From contig NZ_CAMLMK010000025.1 in the NCBI RefSeq assembly GCF_946481155.1, positions 1 to 29,150 on the forward strand: a DNA stretch of 29,150 bases, given 5' to 3'. Source of the stretch: an uncultured Flavobacterium sp. GTDB taxonomy: Bacteria > Bacteroidota > Bacteroidia > Flavobacteriales > Flavobacteriaceae. This document shows positions 14,700-22,982 of the stretch, one piece after another. How positions within the stretch are numbered: the first letter of the stretch is position 1; each line of letters opens with the position of its first letter. The translations under genes and the position numbers were made by a program. The notes beneath the pieces are model-generated. The model made no database searches. It worked only from the letters and a program-made list of their open reading frames with translations, and was not told where the DNA came from.

Positions 14700-15086
14700 A
14701 TGCTCAAAAAATTCCCGTTTTTAACCACCAAACAATTTGTAGCTACACTGCGGATTGCCGTAGCTCTTTTTCTTATCGCCCACGGATGCATTCGTATTTA
14801 CGCAGGAACGGTTGGGGATTTTGGGGATTTCTTAAACAGTAAGGGATTTATAATCGGGGATATTTTAGCCTGGACAATCACCATTTTTGAACTTGTTGGC
14901 GGAACCTTGCTGATTCTTAACCGCTTCAAAAAAATCATCTCGCTTTTTTTTATTTTCCAGCTTATTATGGGAGTCGTTTTGGTGCATGCCGCTAACGGAT
15001 GGTTTGTGGTAGGGTATCAGTCCGGCGGAATGGAATATAGCGCACTGCTGATTTTATGCCTGCTGCTTATTGCATCGGAAGAATAA
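14700..15086 (+). CDS. DoxX family membrane protein
   Basis: This small integral membrane protein (128 aa) has four predicted helices: IAVALFLIAHGCIRIY, LAWTITIFELVGGTLLIL, ISLFFIFQLIMGVVLVHAAN and YSALLILCLLLIA. The order, with a His-containing first helix and a family-typical EL-GG-LL second helix, matches DoxX/SURF4-like proteins. DoxX proteins are linked to redox or sulfur metabolism in a few species, but the role here is unknown. I chose the ATG at 14700. The frame stays open upstream to 14637, inside the barrel gene, but that adds a lysine-rich, non-hydrophobic segment. The gene is convergent with the GH25 gene, with 2 bases between stops. Confidence 0.8.
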   Translation: MLKKFPFLTTKQFVATLRIAVALFLIAHGCIRIYAGTVGDFGDFLNSKGFIIGDILAWTITIFELVGGTLLILNRFKKIISLFFIFQLIMGVVLVHAANGWFVVGYQSGGMEYSALLILCLLLIASEE

Positions 15087-15088
15087 CA

Positions 15089-15955
15089 TTAATCAATCGT
15101 AAGCGCTTTCAGATTTTCAATATTTCCATTGTAGACATTCACGTCAACCAAACCTTTTATCCCCTTAATCTGGGCTTTTTCCGTAAACTGCCAGAACATC
15201 CAGCCGTCTTTAATGGTTCCGACCGAATAATTGTAATTCGCAATCCAAAACGGATACTCCTTGAATTCCTCCATTAAAAAATCAGTATAATAGCTTTCGC
15301 CCGAATAAATAATCGGCCTTACCTTATAATGGTTTTCGACGCGTTTTAACCATCGGCGTAATCCAACCTTAAGACTGTCCATGGATTGCTCGCGTGGCAG
15401 CTTTTCAATATCCAGAACCGGAGGTAAATCGCCTTTCCCCAGTCTTACTGTTTTTATGAAATGATCGGCCTGGGCAATAGAATTTTCGTTGGGACGATAA
15501 TAATGATATGCGCCTCTGATGAAAAAATTTTCTTTCGCCGCTTTCCAGTTTTCATCAAAACGGCAATCCGTTCGCTTGCATCCGGCAGTTGCTCTTACAA
15601 AAACGAAACTCAACGGAAAATCTTCGTCGATCTTATCAATCTTATCCCATTGGATTTTTCCCTGATATTCAGAAACATCAAAGCCGGCCAGTTTAGTATC
15701 GTGTCGGCTTAACACTTCAAAAATGCGCAGGTCTTCTATTTCGCGTTCTTCCTCGGTAAGTTCAGTATCTCTTTCTGATCTAAAACCTAAATAGCACAAC
15801 AAACTGGTTCTGTAATTGTACAGGGCACCGAAAATAAAAAGCACAAAGAAAATGCTCAAGGCAATCAGGAGCAATTTACCAAAGGGCGTCTGACCCGTTT
15901 TCTTTGGTTTTATTCGTTTAGGAGGTATGTTTTTTTTCGCAGTAACGCGTTTCAT
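15089..15955 (-). CDS. glycoside hydrolase family 25 protein (lysozyme-like), membrane-anchored
   Basis: This is a predicted peptidoglycan N-acetylmuramidase (288 aa). A basic N-terminus (1-26, Lys/Pro-rich) and one membrane helix (27-46, LLLIALSIFFVLFIFGALY) anchor it, with the catalytic part in the periplasm. The GH25 domain runs from 90 to the end: GFDVSEYQGKIQWDKI with D93, FVFVRATAG, GAYHYYRP, and PPVLDIEKL with the D182-x-E184 catalytic pair. IIYSGESYYTDF and PFWIANYN are further conserved segments. It is the second gene of an operon with pssA (3 bases). A role in cell-wall turnover is likely but inferred. Confidence 0.9.
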   Translation of the reverse strand: MKRVTAKKNIPPKRIKPKKTGQTPFGKLLLIALSIFFVLFIFGALYNYRTSLLCYLGFRSERDTELTEEEREIEDLRIFEVLSRHDTKLAGFDVSEYQGKIQWDKIDKIDEDFPLSFVFVRATAGCKRTDCRFDENWKAAKENFFIRGAYHYYRPNENSIAQADHFIKTVRLGKGDLPPVLDIEKLPREQSMDSLKVGLRRWLKRVENHYKVRPIIYSGESYYTDFLMEEFKEYPFWIANYNYSVGTIKDGWMFWQFTEKAQIKGIKGLVDVNVYNGNIENLKALTID

Positions 15956-15958
15956 GAA

Positions 15959-16702
15959 TTAAGCCTGCTTAACTAAAAACTTATTGTTTATAACTGAAAG
16001 CAATACATAGAAAAGAATAATCATCGGAATAGCTAAATATTGAAAAAACAGCAACAAAACTGCGCAGATGGCCAAAAATATCACCTGCAGTTTGTTCTTC
16101 TCCCAGCTGAAATACTTCACTTTTAGAGAAAATAAAGGAATCTCGGCGTTTAGTAAATAAGCGCTTAAGAAAGACAAGCCTACAAGAAAATACGGGTTGC
16201 TTAATATGTTGGAAAGCCATTCATACTGGTTGGCAAACAAAATCATCGGAATACTCATGATTAAAAGCGCGTTGGCCGGCGTTGGCAATCCGATAAAAGA
16301 ATCTGTCTGGCGCGTATCGATGTTGAATTTCGCCAAGCGATAACATGATGCGATTGTAATGATAAATCCGATATAAGGAACCACTCCCATGTAATAAGTA
16401 TCCGGCGTTAAAGTATAAATATCCTGATTCTCCTGAATGTCCGAAAGCATTTTGTACATCACAACACCCGGAACCACACCGCTAGTCACCATATCAGCAA
16501 GGGAATCGAGCTGTACTCCGAGCGACGTTTGCGCATTGAATATTCTTGCAAAAAAACCATCCCAAAAATCGAAAAAGATACCAAGGCATACCAATGAAAA
16601 AGCTTCGTTATAATTACCGTTGAAAGCGTGAATTAAAGCTAAAAGCCCTGCGATAAGATTTAAGAAAGTAATAAAATTGGGAATCTGTTTTTTAAATGAC
16701 AT
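15959..16702 (-). CDS. pssA: CDP-diacylglycerol--serine O-phosphatidyltransferase
   Basis: This integral membrane enzyme joins CDP-diacylglycerol and serine into phosphatidylserine, the precursor of phosphatidylethanolamine. The protein (247 aa) carries the full CDP-alcohol phosphotransferase signature D-G-x2-A-R-x8-G-x3-D-x3-D: D48, G49, A52, R53, G62, D66, D70. About seven hydrophobic segments follow the usual topology, starting with FITFLNLIAGLLALIHAF. The VQLDSLADMVTSGVVPG segment fits the serine-specific bacterial PssA. A -7 promoter element is at 16725-16732. The stop is 3 bases before the GH25 start, so lipid and wall enzymes are co-expressed. Confidence 0.93.
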   Translation of the reverse strand: MSFKKQIPNFITFLNLIAGLLALIHAFNGNYNEAFSLVCLGIFFDFWDGFFARIFNAQTSLGVQLDSLADMVTSGVVPGVVMYKMLSDIQENQDIYTLTPDTYYMGVVPYIGFIITIASCYRLAKFNIDTRQTDSFIGLPTPANALLIMSIPMILFANQYEWLSNILSNPYFLVGLSFLSAYLLNAEIPLFSLKVKYFSWEKNKLQVIFLAICAVLLLFFQYLAIPMIILFYVLLSVINNKFLVKQA

Positions 16703-16724
16703 ACGTTTTCTTTTTAAACTGACA

Positions 16725-16732
16725 CAAAGTTA
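16725..16732 (-). promoter_or_regulatory. -7 promoter element for pssA-GH25
   Basis: The minus strand reads TAACTTTG, matching TAnnTTTG, 22 bases before the pssA ATG. The closest TTTG upstream is 15 bases away, shorter than usual. Confidence 0.45.
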
Positions 16733-16774
16733 TACAATAAGTTAATACAAAATTGAGTTTAGTAATTGAGATTT

Positions 16775-16870
16775 TTATTTCTTAGGAAAAAAGTAATTGT
16801 AGTGAAAGGTTGCCCGGTAACCCGCTATTTCGTACTCTTTTGAAAGAATGTTTTTAATGGACGTTTCATC
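16775..16870 (-). other. possible C-terminal gene remnant, 31 codons without a start
   Basis: A minus-strand open stretch without ATG, GTG or TTG start ends in TAA (16775-16777). It reads like the tail of a real protein: IKNILSKEYEIAGYRATF followed by HYNYFFPKK. The upstream in-frame stop is at 16871-16873. It could be the leftover 3' end of a deleted gene, or it could be chance. The palindrome GGTTGCCCGGTAACC (16808-16822) falls inside it. Confidence 0.3.
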
Positions 16871-16879
16871 TTATTATAG

Positions 16880-16887
16880 TATATTTG
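16880..16887 (+). promoter_or_regulatory. -7 promoter element for the PorV/PorQ-family gene
   Basis: The plus strand reads TATATTTG, a perfect TAnnTTTG, about 32-38 bases before the two candidate start codons. A TTTG upstream (near 16842) is too far away to be its -33 partner. Confidence 0.45.
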
Positions 16888-16919
16888 TCCACGTGCTCGT
16901 TTCATATTTGTAAAAATAA

Positions 16920-17996
16920 TTGGCTTTGAAAAAGACCTACTTACTAACATTCCTGCTCACCTCGATACTTACTTACAGTCAGGCTGTTAGAAAATACTCT
17001 AATGAATTCATGAACATCGGTGTCGATGCGGCTGCGCTTGGAATGTCCAATGCGGTAGTTTCCCATACGGCAGATGTGAATTCAGGTTACTGGAATCCGG
17101 CAGGTCTTTTGAAATTAGAAGACAAGCAAATTTCCTTAATGCATGCCAGTTATTTTGCCAATATTGCGCAATACGATTACGCTGCTTTTGCCATGCCTCT
17201 TGATGACAGAAGTGCTGTTGGCGTATCATTGATCCGTTTTGGGGTTGATGATATCTTAAACACTACACAGCTTATCGACAGTCAGGGAAATATCGATTAT
17301 AACCGAATCAGTCTTTTCTCCGCTGCCGATTATGGGCTGACCGTTTCCTATGCGCGGGCGTTGCCGGTACAGGGTTTCAACTATGGCGTAAATGCAAAAA
17401 TCATCCGTCGTGTGATTGGTAAGTTTGCCAGCTCATGGGGTTTTGGTTTTGATTTGGGACTACAATATGAATCCAAAGACGAATGGAAATTCGGATTAAT
17501 GCTACGCGATATTACTACAACCTATAATGTCTGGGCAATTGATGAGGAAGAATACCAGCGAATAAAGGATGCAGTTCCGGGTGAAAATCAGGAATTGCCT
17601 GAAACTTCCGAAATTACCTTACCTAAAGCACAATTGGGACTGTCAAAAAAATTCATCATTCGTCACGACTATAGTTTGTTGACCGCTGCCAATTTAAACA
17701 TGCAGTTTGCAAAAACCAATGATATTGTTTCTACGGATATTGTCAGCATCGATCCGGCAATTGGTTTTGAAGCGGGTTATATCGATTTGGTTTTTCTTCG
17801 TGCCGGCGTGGGTAACTTTCAGCGCATTACTGAAATTGACAATTCATCAAGTTTGAGTTTCCAGCCTAATATCGGCGTAGGTTTCAAATACAAAGGCATT
17901 CAGGTGGATTATGCTTTAACCGATATCGGTGACCAGAGTGCTGCATTATATTCCAACATCTTTTCACTAAAAGTCGACTTAGGTATTTTCAGATAA
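16920..17996 (+). CDS. PorV/PorQ family outer membrane protein
   Basis: This is a predicted outer-membrane beta-barrel of the FadL-like PorV/PorQ family, whose named members serve type IX secretion. The protein (358 aa from the TTG at 16920) has a signal peptide ending near TYSQA. It then shows the family opening FMNIGVDAAALGMSNAVVSH and NSGYWNPAGLL (the YWNPAG motif is diagnostic). Alternating barrel strands follow, ending in IFSLKVDLGIFR. A second TTG at 16926 gives MKKTYLLTFLLTS, an equally good or better start. Whether it is a PorV or PorQ functional equivalent cannot be told. The stop overlaps the ATG of the Lnb-type gene by one base. Confidence 0.85.
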   Translation: MALKKTYLLTFLLTSILTYSQAVRKYSNEFMNIGVDAAALGMSNAVVSHTADVNSGYWNPAGLLKLEDKQISLMHASYFANIAQYDYAAFAMPLDDRSAVGVSLIRFGVDDILNTTQLIDSQGNIDYNRISLFSAADYGLTVSYARALPVQGFNYGVNAKIIRRVIGKFASSWGFGFDLGLQYESKDEWKFGLMLRDITTTYNVWAIDEEEYQRIKDAVPGENQELPETSEITLPKAQLGLSKKFIIRHDYSLLTAANLNMQFAKTNDIVSTDIVSIDPAIGFEAGYIDLVFLRAGVGNFQRITEIDNSSSLSFQPNIGVGFKYKGIQVDYALTDIGDQSAALYSNIFSLKVDLGIFR

Positions 17997-19120
17997 TGAG
18001 ACATAACTTTACAAATCTTTTCTTCTCTTTATTATTCATTTTCAGCTTCGTTGCTTCACTTCAGGGTCAAAATCCTTATCTGTCAGAAAAAGCGCAGATC
18101 AGTCTGCTCACGTGTGGAACCGGAGATGAATTGTATTCCCTTTACGGGCATACGGCTTTGCGAATCAATGATACTGTACATCATATTGATGTGGTCTATA
18201 ATTATGGTGCCTTCGATTTCAGTACGCCAAATTTTTATGGAAAGTTCATCAAAGGTGATCTGGAATATTTTGTTACGACCAGCACTTTCTACGACTTCAA
18301 CTATAACTATGTCTACGACAACAGGGATATTTTTGAACAGGAGCTGAATCTGACGCATTCCCAAAAACAAAGAATCTACTCCGAGCTGAACAAGGTGCTT
18401 TCTTCAGACAAACGATTTTACACGTATAAATTCATCGACCGAAACTGCACGACCATGGTTCGCGATGTGATTAATATGGTTTTGACTGAGCCGATTTCCA
18501 CTGATGTTCCGGATACTCAAAAAAAATACCGTCAAATCCTTTACGATTATCAGACCGATAAGTTTTATGAAAACCTGGGTATCAACTTAATGTTCGGGGC
18601 GAAAACCGACAGTCAGTCGGACCAATTATTTCTTCCGATTGAATTATTACAAGGTGTTGAGAAGACAAAAAATAACGGCAAGCCCTTAACCGATGCTACC
18701 GTTAATGTTTATAAAAGACAGGAAACCGAAGCACACAAATCGCTTTGGAACAATTTCTATACTTTCGCCGGAATTTTACTTCTTGTTGCCTTTTTCGCTT
18801 ATAAAAACAGAAAAGTAGCGCTGATTTATTTAACACTTTCAGGATTATTTGGTCTTTTCCTGTCACTAGTGGGACTCTATTCCCAGCACGAGGAAGTATT
18901 GTGGAATTATAATGCATTGCTATTGAGTCCGTTTTTCCTGCCGCTGGTTTGGATGGCACTTAAAAACAACAAAATTTGGACGAACCGCTTTATTGTACTG
19001 AACTATATTTTACTTGCCGTCTATATCATTATCCTTTCCAACAAGGCGCATTTCGTAATGATGCTGCCGCTTATTGCAACAACAGCCACAGCGCTTTGGA
19101 AAGTAAAAAAAGAGTCGTAA
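17996..19120 (+). CDS. Lnb-type (former DUF4105) putative lipoprotein N-acyltransferase
   Basis: The protein (374 aa) has a signal peptide (cleavage near SLQGQ, 20-25). A periplasmic domain, about 28-235, carries the DUF4105 hallmarks LLTCGTGDELYSLYGHTALR (H52), YNYGAFDFSTPNFYGKFIKG and YKFIDRNCTTMVRD (C151). About four or five membrane helices follow, from 252 to 370. This domain is now named after Lnb, the lipoprotein N-acyltransferase described in Bacteroides; H52 and C151 are my candidates for its catalytic residues. Whether this homologue is the genome's Lnb is inference. It is translationally coupled to the PorV/PorQ-family gene and convergent with the sugar transferase, with 8 bases between stops. 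Confidence 0.8.
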   Translation: MRHNFTNLFFSLLFIFSFVASLQGQNPYLSEKAQISLLTCGTGDELYSLYGHTALRINDTVHHIDVVYNYGAFDFSTPNFYGKFIKGDLEYFVTTSTFYDFNYNYVYDNRDIFEQELNLTHSQKQRIYSELNKVLSSDKRFYTYKFIDRNCTTMVRDVINMVLTEPISTDVPDTQKKYRQILYDYQTDKFYENLGINLMFGAKTDSQSDQLFLPIELLQGVEKTKNNGKPLTDATVNVYKRQETEAHKSLWNNFYTFAGILLLVAFFAYKNRKVALIYLTLSGLFGLFLSLVGLYSQHEEVLWNYNALLLSPFFLPLVWMALKNNKIWTNRFIVLNYILLAVYIIILSNKAHFVMMLPLIATTATALWKVKKES

Positions 19121-19128
19121 ACTTCGGA

Positions 19129-20514
19129 TTATTGCCCTCTGAAAAATAAAACGGTACTCAGCGTTTTCACGATAATATTTAAATCCAGGAACAGGCTTCG
19201 GTGTTTGATATAATATAAATCATACTGAAGTTTGATCAGGCTGTCATCTATCGTTTCGCCATACGAATGCTTCACTTGAGCCCAACCTGTCAGACCCGGT
19301 TTAATCACGTGACGCGTTTGATAAAACGGCATAATTTCAGCGATTTGATGCACAAAAACAGGGCGTTCCGGACGCGGGCCAATAACTGCCATGTCACCTT
19401 TTAGAATATTAATAAACTGCGGAAATTCATCAATTCTGGTTTTTCGGAGAAACTTACCAAAAGGTGTGATTCTTGTATCATTTACAGAAGCAAAAACAGC
19501 CCCGTTAGCTTCGGCATTGGTTACCATCGAACGAAATTTGTAAATTTTAAAAGGTATTCCGTTCTTTCCAACCCTTTCTTGAGTATAAAGCAGCGGCCCT
19601 CTATTTGCCATTAAATTTCCTATAACCAGCAGAGGCAGGCACAAGGCTCCAATGGTCAGGCCAATAACCGACATAATTATATCGAAAAGACGAATAACAT
19701 ATAGGTACAATTTATTCTGATTGCTTCTGCTGAAAGGGAAATACTTATAAAAATCTTTTTCTGAAAACTGGACCGGAAGGCGGTAGGTGCTCATCTCATA
19801 AACCTGCGAATATTCTCTTATAATGATTCCTCTTTCCAGAAAACACAATAATTTATCGTATATCTCAACTGGCACCTCCTCGGTAGACTTATTCGCAATT
19901 ACAATCTCAGAGATAGAATATTCTTTAATGAAATCTTCAAGTTCCTCAAGTGCCACCTTAGTACTTTTTACTTGTCGCTTTAATGATTCTCTTGTACTCA
20001 GATAACCGATAACCTTATAATTGGGATCCGCTTTTTCAAGTTCCGAAATGAGGTAATCCACTTTTTTATCATCAGCCAGGAAAAGTACCTTCTTATTGAA
20101 ACGATGTGAAGCCAAAAACTTTTGGTAAATCATCCGCCATATATATAAAGTCCCCAAAATGGCTACATAGAAAAATACAATCTGCAGACGGTTTTTGGGT
20201 AATGATGGTGTTAATATTGGCGTAAGAAGGTAAACGCAAACCGTTGTTGTAGCAGTAAGTATGATACTTTTGGTAACCTGAAATTGGTTCCCTGCAATCT
20301 GGAGGTTGTACATTTCAAAGATGGTTCCAAAAAGCAACAGGTAAAATGCCAATACAAATGTCCCTATAAAATTGTGCACGGAAAACTGAAAGTAATCAAA
20401 ACGAAAGAAAGTCCCAAGAAAATAAAGGGCTGCGAGCACTAACACTACATCAAAAACACGAAGAAGAATCTTTCGTTCCGAAATCTCAAAATGTATTTTG
20501 GTATTGTTCGTCAT
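19129..20514 (-). CDS. polyprenyl-phosphate sugar-1-phosphate transferase (WcaJ/WbaP-like initiating enzyme)
   Basis: This membrane enzyme (461 aa) moves a sugar-1-phosphate from a nucleotide sugar to undecaprenyl phosphate and starts a glycan repeat unit. Four N-terminal helices (about 18-130) lead to a Rossmann-like cytoplasmic region (140-245). Then comes the catalytic domain: a membrane segment at 270-300, KIYKFRSMVTNAEANG (323-338), D362-E363, GDMAVIGPRPERPVF (373-387) and KPGLTGWAQVKHSYGE (405-420). The first sugar is probably glucose or galactose, by family. It is last in the glycan cluster but separated by 136 bases with a terminator-like hairpin, so it may have its own transcript. 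Confidence 0.9.
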   Translation of the reverse strand: MTNNTKIHFEISERKILLRVFDVVLVLAALYFLGTFFRFDYFQFSVHNFIGTFVLAFYLLLFGTIFEMYNLQIAGNQFQVTKSIILTATTTVCVYLLTPILTPSLPKNRLQIVFFYVAILGTLYIWRMIYQKFLASHRFNKKVLFLADDKKVDYLISELEKADPNYKVIGYLSTRESLKRQVKSTKVALEELEDFIKEYSISEIVIANKSTEEVPVEIYDKLLCFLERGIIIREYSQVYEMSTYRLPVQFSEKDFYKYFPFSRSNQNKLYLYVIRLFDIIMSVIGLTIGALCLPLLVIGNLMANRGPLLYTQERVGKNGIPFKIYKFRSMVTNAEANGAVFASVNDTRITPFGKFLRKTRIDEFPQFINILKGDMAVIGPRPERPVFVHQIAEIMPFYQTRHVIKPGLTGWAQVKHSYGETIDDSLIKLQYDLYYIKHRSLFLDLNIIVKTLSTVLFFRGQ

Positions 20515-20573
20515 TTATCGGAGGGTTTCTATGCAAAATAACAAATATTTCAAATAATACACAGCCAATTGTT

Positions 20574-20621
20574 GAAAAATGAGGCTAAAAGCACTAAATA
20601 TCGATAAACCACAGAGCCTCA
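20574..20621 (-). terminator. possible terminator after the GT4 gene
   Basis: On the minus strand TGAGGCT (20615-20621) pairs with AGCCTCA (20580-20586), followed by ATTTTT-type bases (20575-20579). The stem is 7 bp, but the loop is long (28 bases), so this is tentative. It lies between the glycosyltransferase run and the initiating sugar transferase. Confidence 0.35.
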
Positions 20622-20650
20622 GCCGTTAGCAAACTTCAGAAACAAAAAAA

Positions 20651-21661
20651 TTACTCCAACAGCTGTTTCCATTGTAATTTAATGATTTCCCAGTCCCAAT
20701 TTTCTGCTTTTATTCTTGCTTTGTGTACGATGTTTTGAGCCATTTGCGGATCTTCAGCTAAATCGCAGATCGCATTTGCCATTGCAAAAATATCATTATC
20801 ATTTACCAAAATAGCATCTTTTCCATGATCAAGCAAGAAAGGAATACCTCCTACATTGGTAGTCACTACCGGCAATCCGAGCGCCATTGCTTCCATAACA
20901 CTCACCGGTGTATTATCAAAATGTGTCGTATTGATAAAAACATCGTATCCGGCAGACAACGCAATCCAGTCTTCTTTTGCCAGTTTTCCTGTAAAGGTTA
21001 TGTCGCATCCTTTTTCAGCGGCATATTTTTTACATAGTTCCATACTACCGTCCTTTTCCGGCCCGACCATGCATAATGTAGCCTGAGGATATTTTCTTTT
21101 CACTTCGGCAAACACATCCACGGCCATTTTCGGGTTATAAATCGAGGCAAAAGCGCGTACCCAAAGTAAGTTAGGCTGTAATGGATTACGGAGCTTAAAA
21201 GGATATTTTTTGATTTCTATGTTATTCGGGATAAAAAGAAGATTCGTAAGCCCGAAATTCTGAAAAGCAGAAAACAAATAGTTAGAAGGCGCAATGTTTT
21301 TGTAGGCATTTTTAAAAATCATCCTGCAAAGTGCCGGATTTGATTTGAGTCGGCTAGGGAGATTACCGCCCCTTAAAACCGGAATATAGCGCAATTTCAG
21401 AATACGGCACAACTGGCTTACTGCAAAAGCAAACCAGAAACCGGAAGTACTGTAGGTATCAATAATTACATAATCGGTTTTTCTCCATTTTGCAATTACC
21501 GTGAGGCACATATCCAATAGTCGGAGCAACTGGTTTTTTTTCGTGGAAGAAAAAGAAACATTATATCCTTCCTGTTTAAAAAAAATGCCAAGTGTTTCGA
21601 TTGACGTCTGATTCAATCCATGTGCGGATAATTTATTCCCTATGTAAAGTAGGTTTTTCAA
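20651..21661 (-). CDS. glycosyltransferase family 4
   Basis: This cytoplasmic retaining GT-B glycosyltransferase (336 aa) probably adds one sugar to the lipid-linked repeat unit. The N-terminal half has a Gly/Asn-rich start (LLYIGNKLSAHGLNQTSIET) and VLRGGNLPSRLKS. The C-terminal GT4 domain shows LLWVRAFASIYNPKMAVDVF, LCMVGPEKDGS, and the donor-site motif FDNTPVSVMEAMALGLPVVTT (248-268), with the two glutamate-region positions of the E-x7-E motif replaced by D/E. Donor and acceptor are unknown. The start overlaps the end of the upstream Wzy/ligase-type gene by 29 bases, so translation is probably coupled. Confidence 0.88.
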   Translation of the reverse strand: MKNLLYIGNKLSAHGLNQTSIETLGIFFKQEGYNVSFSSTKKNQLLRLLDMCLTVIAKWRKTDYVIIDTYSTSGFWFAFAVSQLCRILKLRYIPVLRGGNLPSRLKSNPALCRMIFKNAYKNIAPSNYLFSAFQNFGLTNLLFIPNNIEIKKYPFKLRNPLQPNLLWVRAFASIYNPKMAVDVFAEVKRKYPQATLCMVGPEKDGSMELCKKYAAEKGCDITFTGKLAKEDWIALSAGYDVFINTTHFDNTPVSVMEAMALGLPVVTTNVGGIPFLLDHGKDAILVNDNDIFAMANAICDLAEDPQMAQNIVHKARIKAENWDWEIIKLQWKQLLE

Positions 21662-22982
21662 TCGCGTAGATTTTTAATAAGGTTAAGGCATAGATAAATC
21701 CTGGAGCCGCTATTCGCATCGCTGCGTGATTTATTGTCAATAGCCAGAAAAAAAACAGTGAGAAGAAATAAATATGCATCTTATTTTTCCCATACAGAAT
21801 TAATGGTGTAAACAATAATATCATAAAAGCGACAAAGCCAAAAATACCGTGCTCGGCCATCAAACGGGTGATTTCATTATGAGATGCGGCCTCCACTCCC
21901 GTTAGCTCTTCACGATACTCTTTGTTTTTCCCAACACCAACTCCAAATACAGGATTATCAATAAACATTTGAAATTCGATCTCGGCAAGCTCTTCCCTAC
22001 CGGTCAGTTTACTTTTTTTCTCCCTCCCCAAAGCATCCTGATTAGCATACCTTTTGTCTATTAATCCTCCGGTCTGAAGCGAACTATAACTCCAAACCCC
22101 TAAAAAGGCCACAAAAGTAATCGATAGTAAGAGCACTATTTTATTTTTCCCCTGCGAATTTAATCTACGGTACATTATTAAGAGAAAAAGAATAATCATT
22201 ACTCCGCAAGTTATCATACCTCCTCGGGAAAACGTAATAAAACCTCTATAGCTTATGAAACTCACTATGATCAGATTCAGGAATAGTATTAATTTTTTAT
22301 TGGATAGTAAAATCACTCGCGTAAAAAACAAAAATGCACCCAACCCTAAAACAGTAGAGACCTGATTCGGGCCAAATCCACCTGATGTTGCAAAATTGGA
22401 TCCGGTACCGGTTACGATATCCTTCATACTAATACTGGCGTTATAGAAAAAAAGATACACGGCAACGGCGACTATTGGCAGTCCAATAGTCAGGAAAAGA
22501 TTGTTTATTTCTTCCACGGTAATTCGCCTGCAATAACAATAAATAGCTGAAATCCCCAAACACAAGGGGCCGGACAAGTTAAACAATATTGCCTTTCGAA
22601 TATCCGTTTCAAGATTTAATGTTATGCTTGAAACAATAACACCCGGAATCAGAAGAATCAGAAATAACCAATATGGAAAGCTTTTTAATGAAATTCCGCT
22701 GTAAATCATTCCTATTAGCATAAAAAGGATTACACCGTATTTCGAGAATTCATAATTTATACTCCCTCCTGTCATTCGGAGCAGTACTTCGGAACCAACA
22801 ATATAACCGGCTACATACAGTGCTTCGTTATTTCGGTTCGATTTTTTTATTACATATAAAACGCCAATTATCAGAATTGAAAAAGCATATACCTTAGCTA
22901 AAAAAGGAACAGCAAAAAATGCCAATGCCAATATGACATGCAGTAAAAGCAAGGCTGTATAACTAAGTATTTTATTTTTCAA
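21633..22982 (-). CDS. O-antigen ligase / Wzy-type polymerase family membrane protein
   Basis: This is an integral membrane protein (449 aa) with about 10-12 hydrophobic helices. The Wzy_C/O-antigen ligase signature is present: GPNQVSTVLGLGAFLFF (204-220), ITFSRGGMITCGVM (249-262), and the large periplasmic loop with FGVGVGKNKEYREELTGVEA (346-365), ending in ASHNEITRLMAEHGIFGFVAF, where H368 is the usual conserved histidine. Such proteins either polymerise repeat units (Wzy) or attach glycan to lipid A (WaaL); sequence alone does not separate these. It overlaps the upstream GT4 by 11 bases and the downstream GT4 by 29. Confidence 0.85.
   Translation of the reverse strand: MKNKILSYTALLLLHVILALAFFAVPFLAKVYAFSILIIGVLYVIKKSNRNNEALYVAGYIVGSEVLLRMTGGSINYEFSKYGVILFMLIGMIYSGISLKSFPYWLFLILLIPGVIVSSITLNLETDIRKAILFNLSGPLCLGISAIYCYCRRITVEEINNLFLTIGLPIVAVAVYLFFYNASISMKDIVTGTGSNFATSGGFGPNQVSTVLGLGAFLFFTRVILLSNKKLILFLNLIIVSFISYRGFITFSRGGMITCGVMIILFLLIMYRRLNSQGKNKIVLLLSITFVAFLGVWSYSSLQTGGLIDKRYANQDALGREKKSKLTGREELAEIEFQMFIDNPVFGVGVGKNKEYREELTGVEAASHNEITRLMAEHGIFGFVAFMILLFTPLILYGKNKMHIYFFSLFFFWLLTINHAAMRIAAPGFIYALTLLKIYAIEKPTLHRE

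Noticed and set aside
16808..16822. Near-palindrome GGTTGCCCGGTAACC as a regulator operator
   Set aside because: There is only one copy, it lies 58 bases upstream of the nearest -7 element, and it falls within the possible gene remnant, where it could be codon chance.
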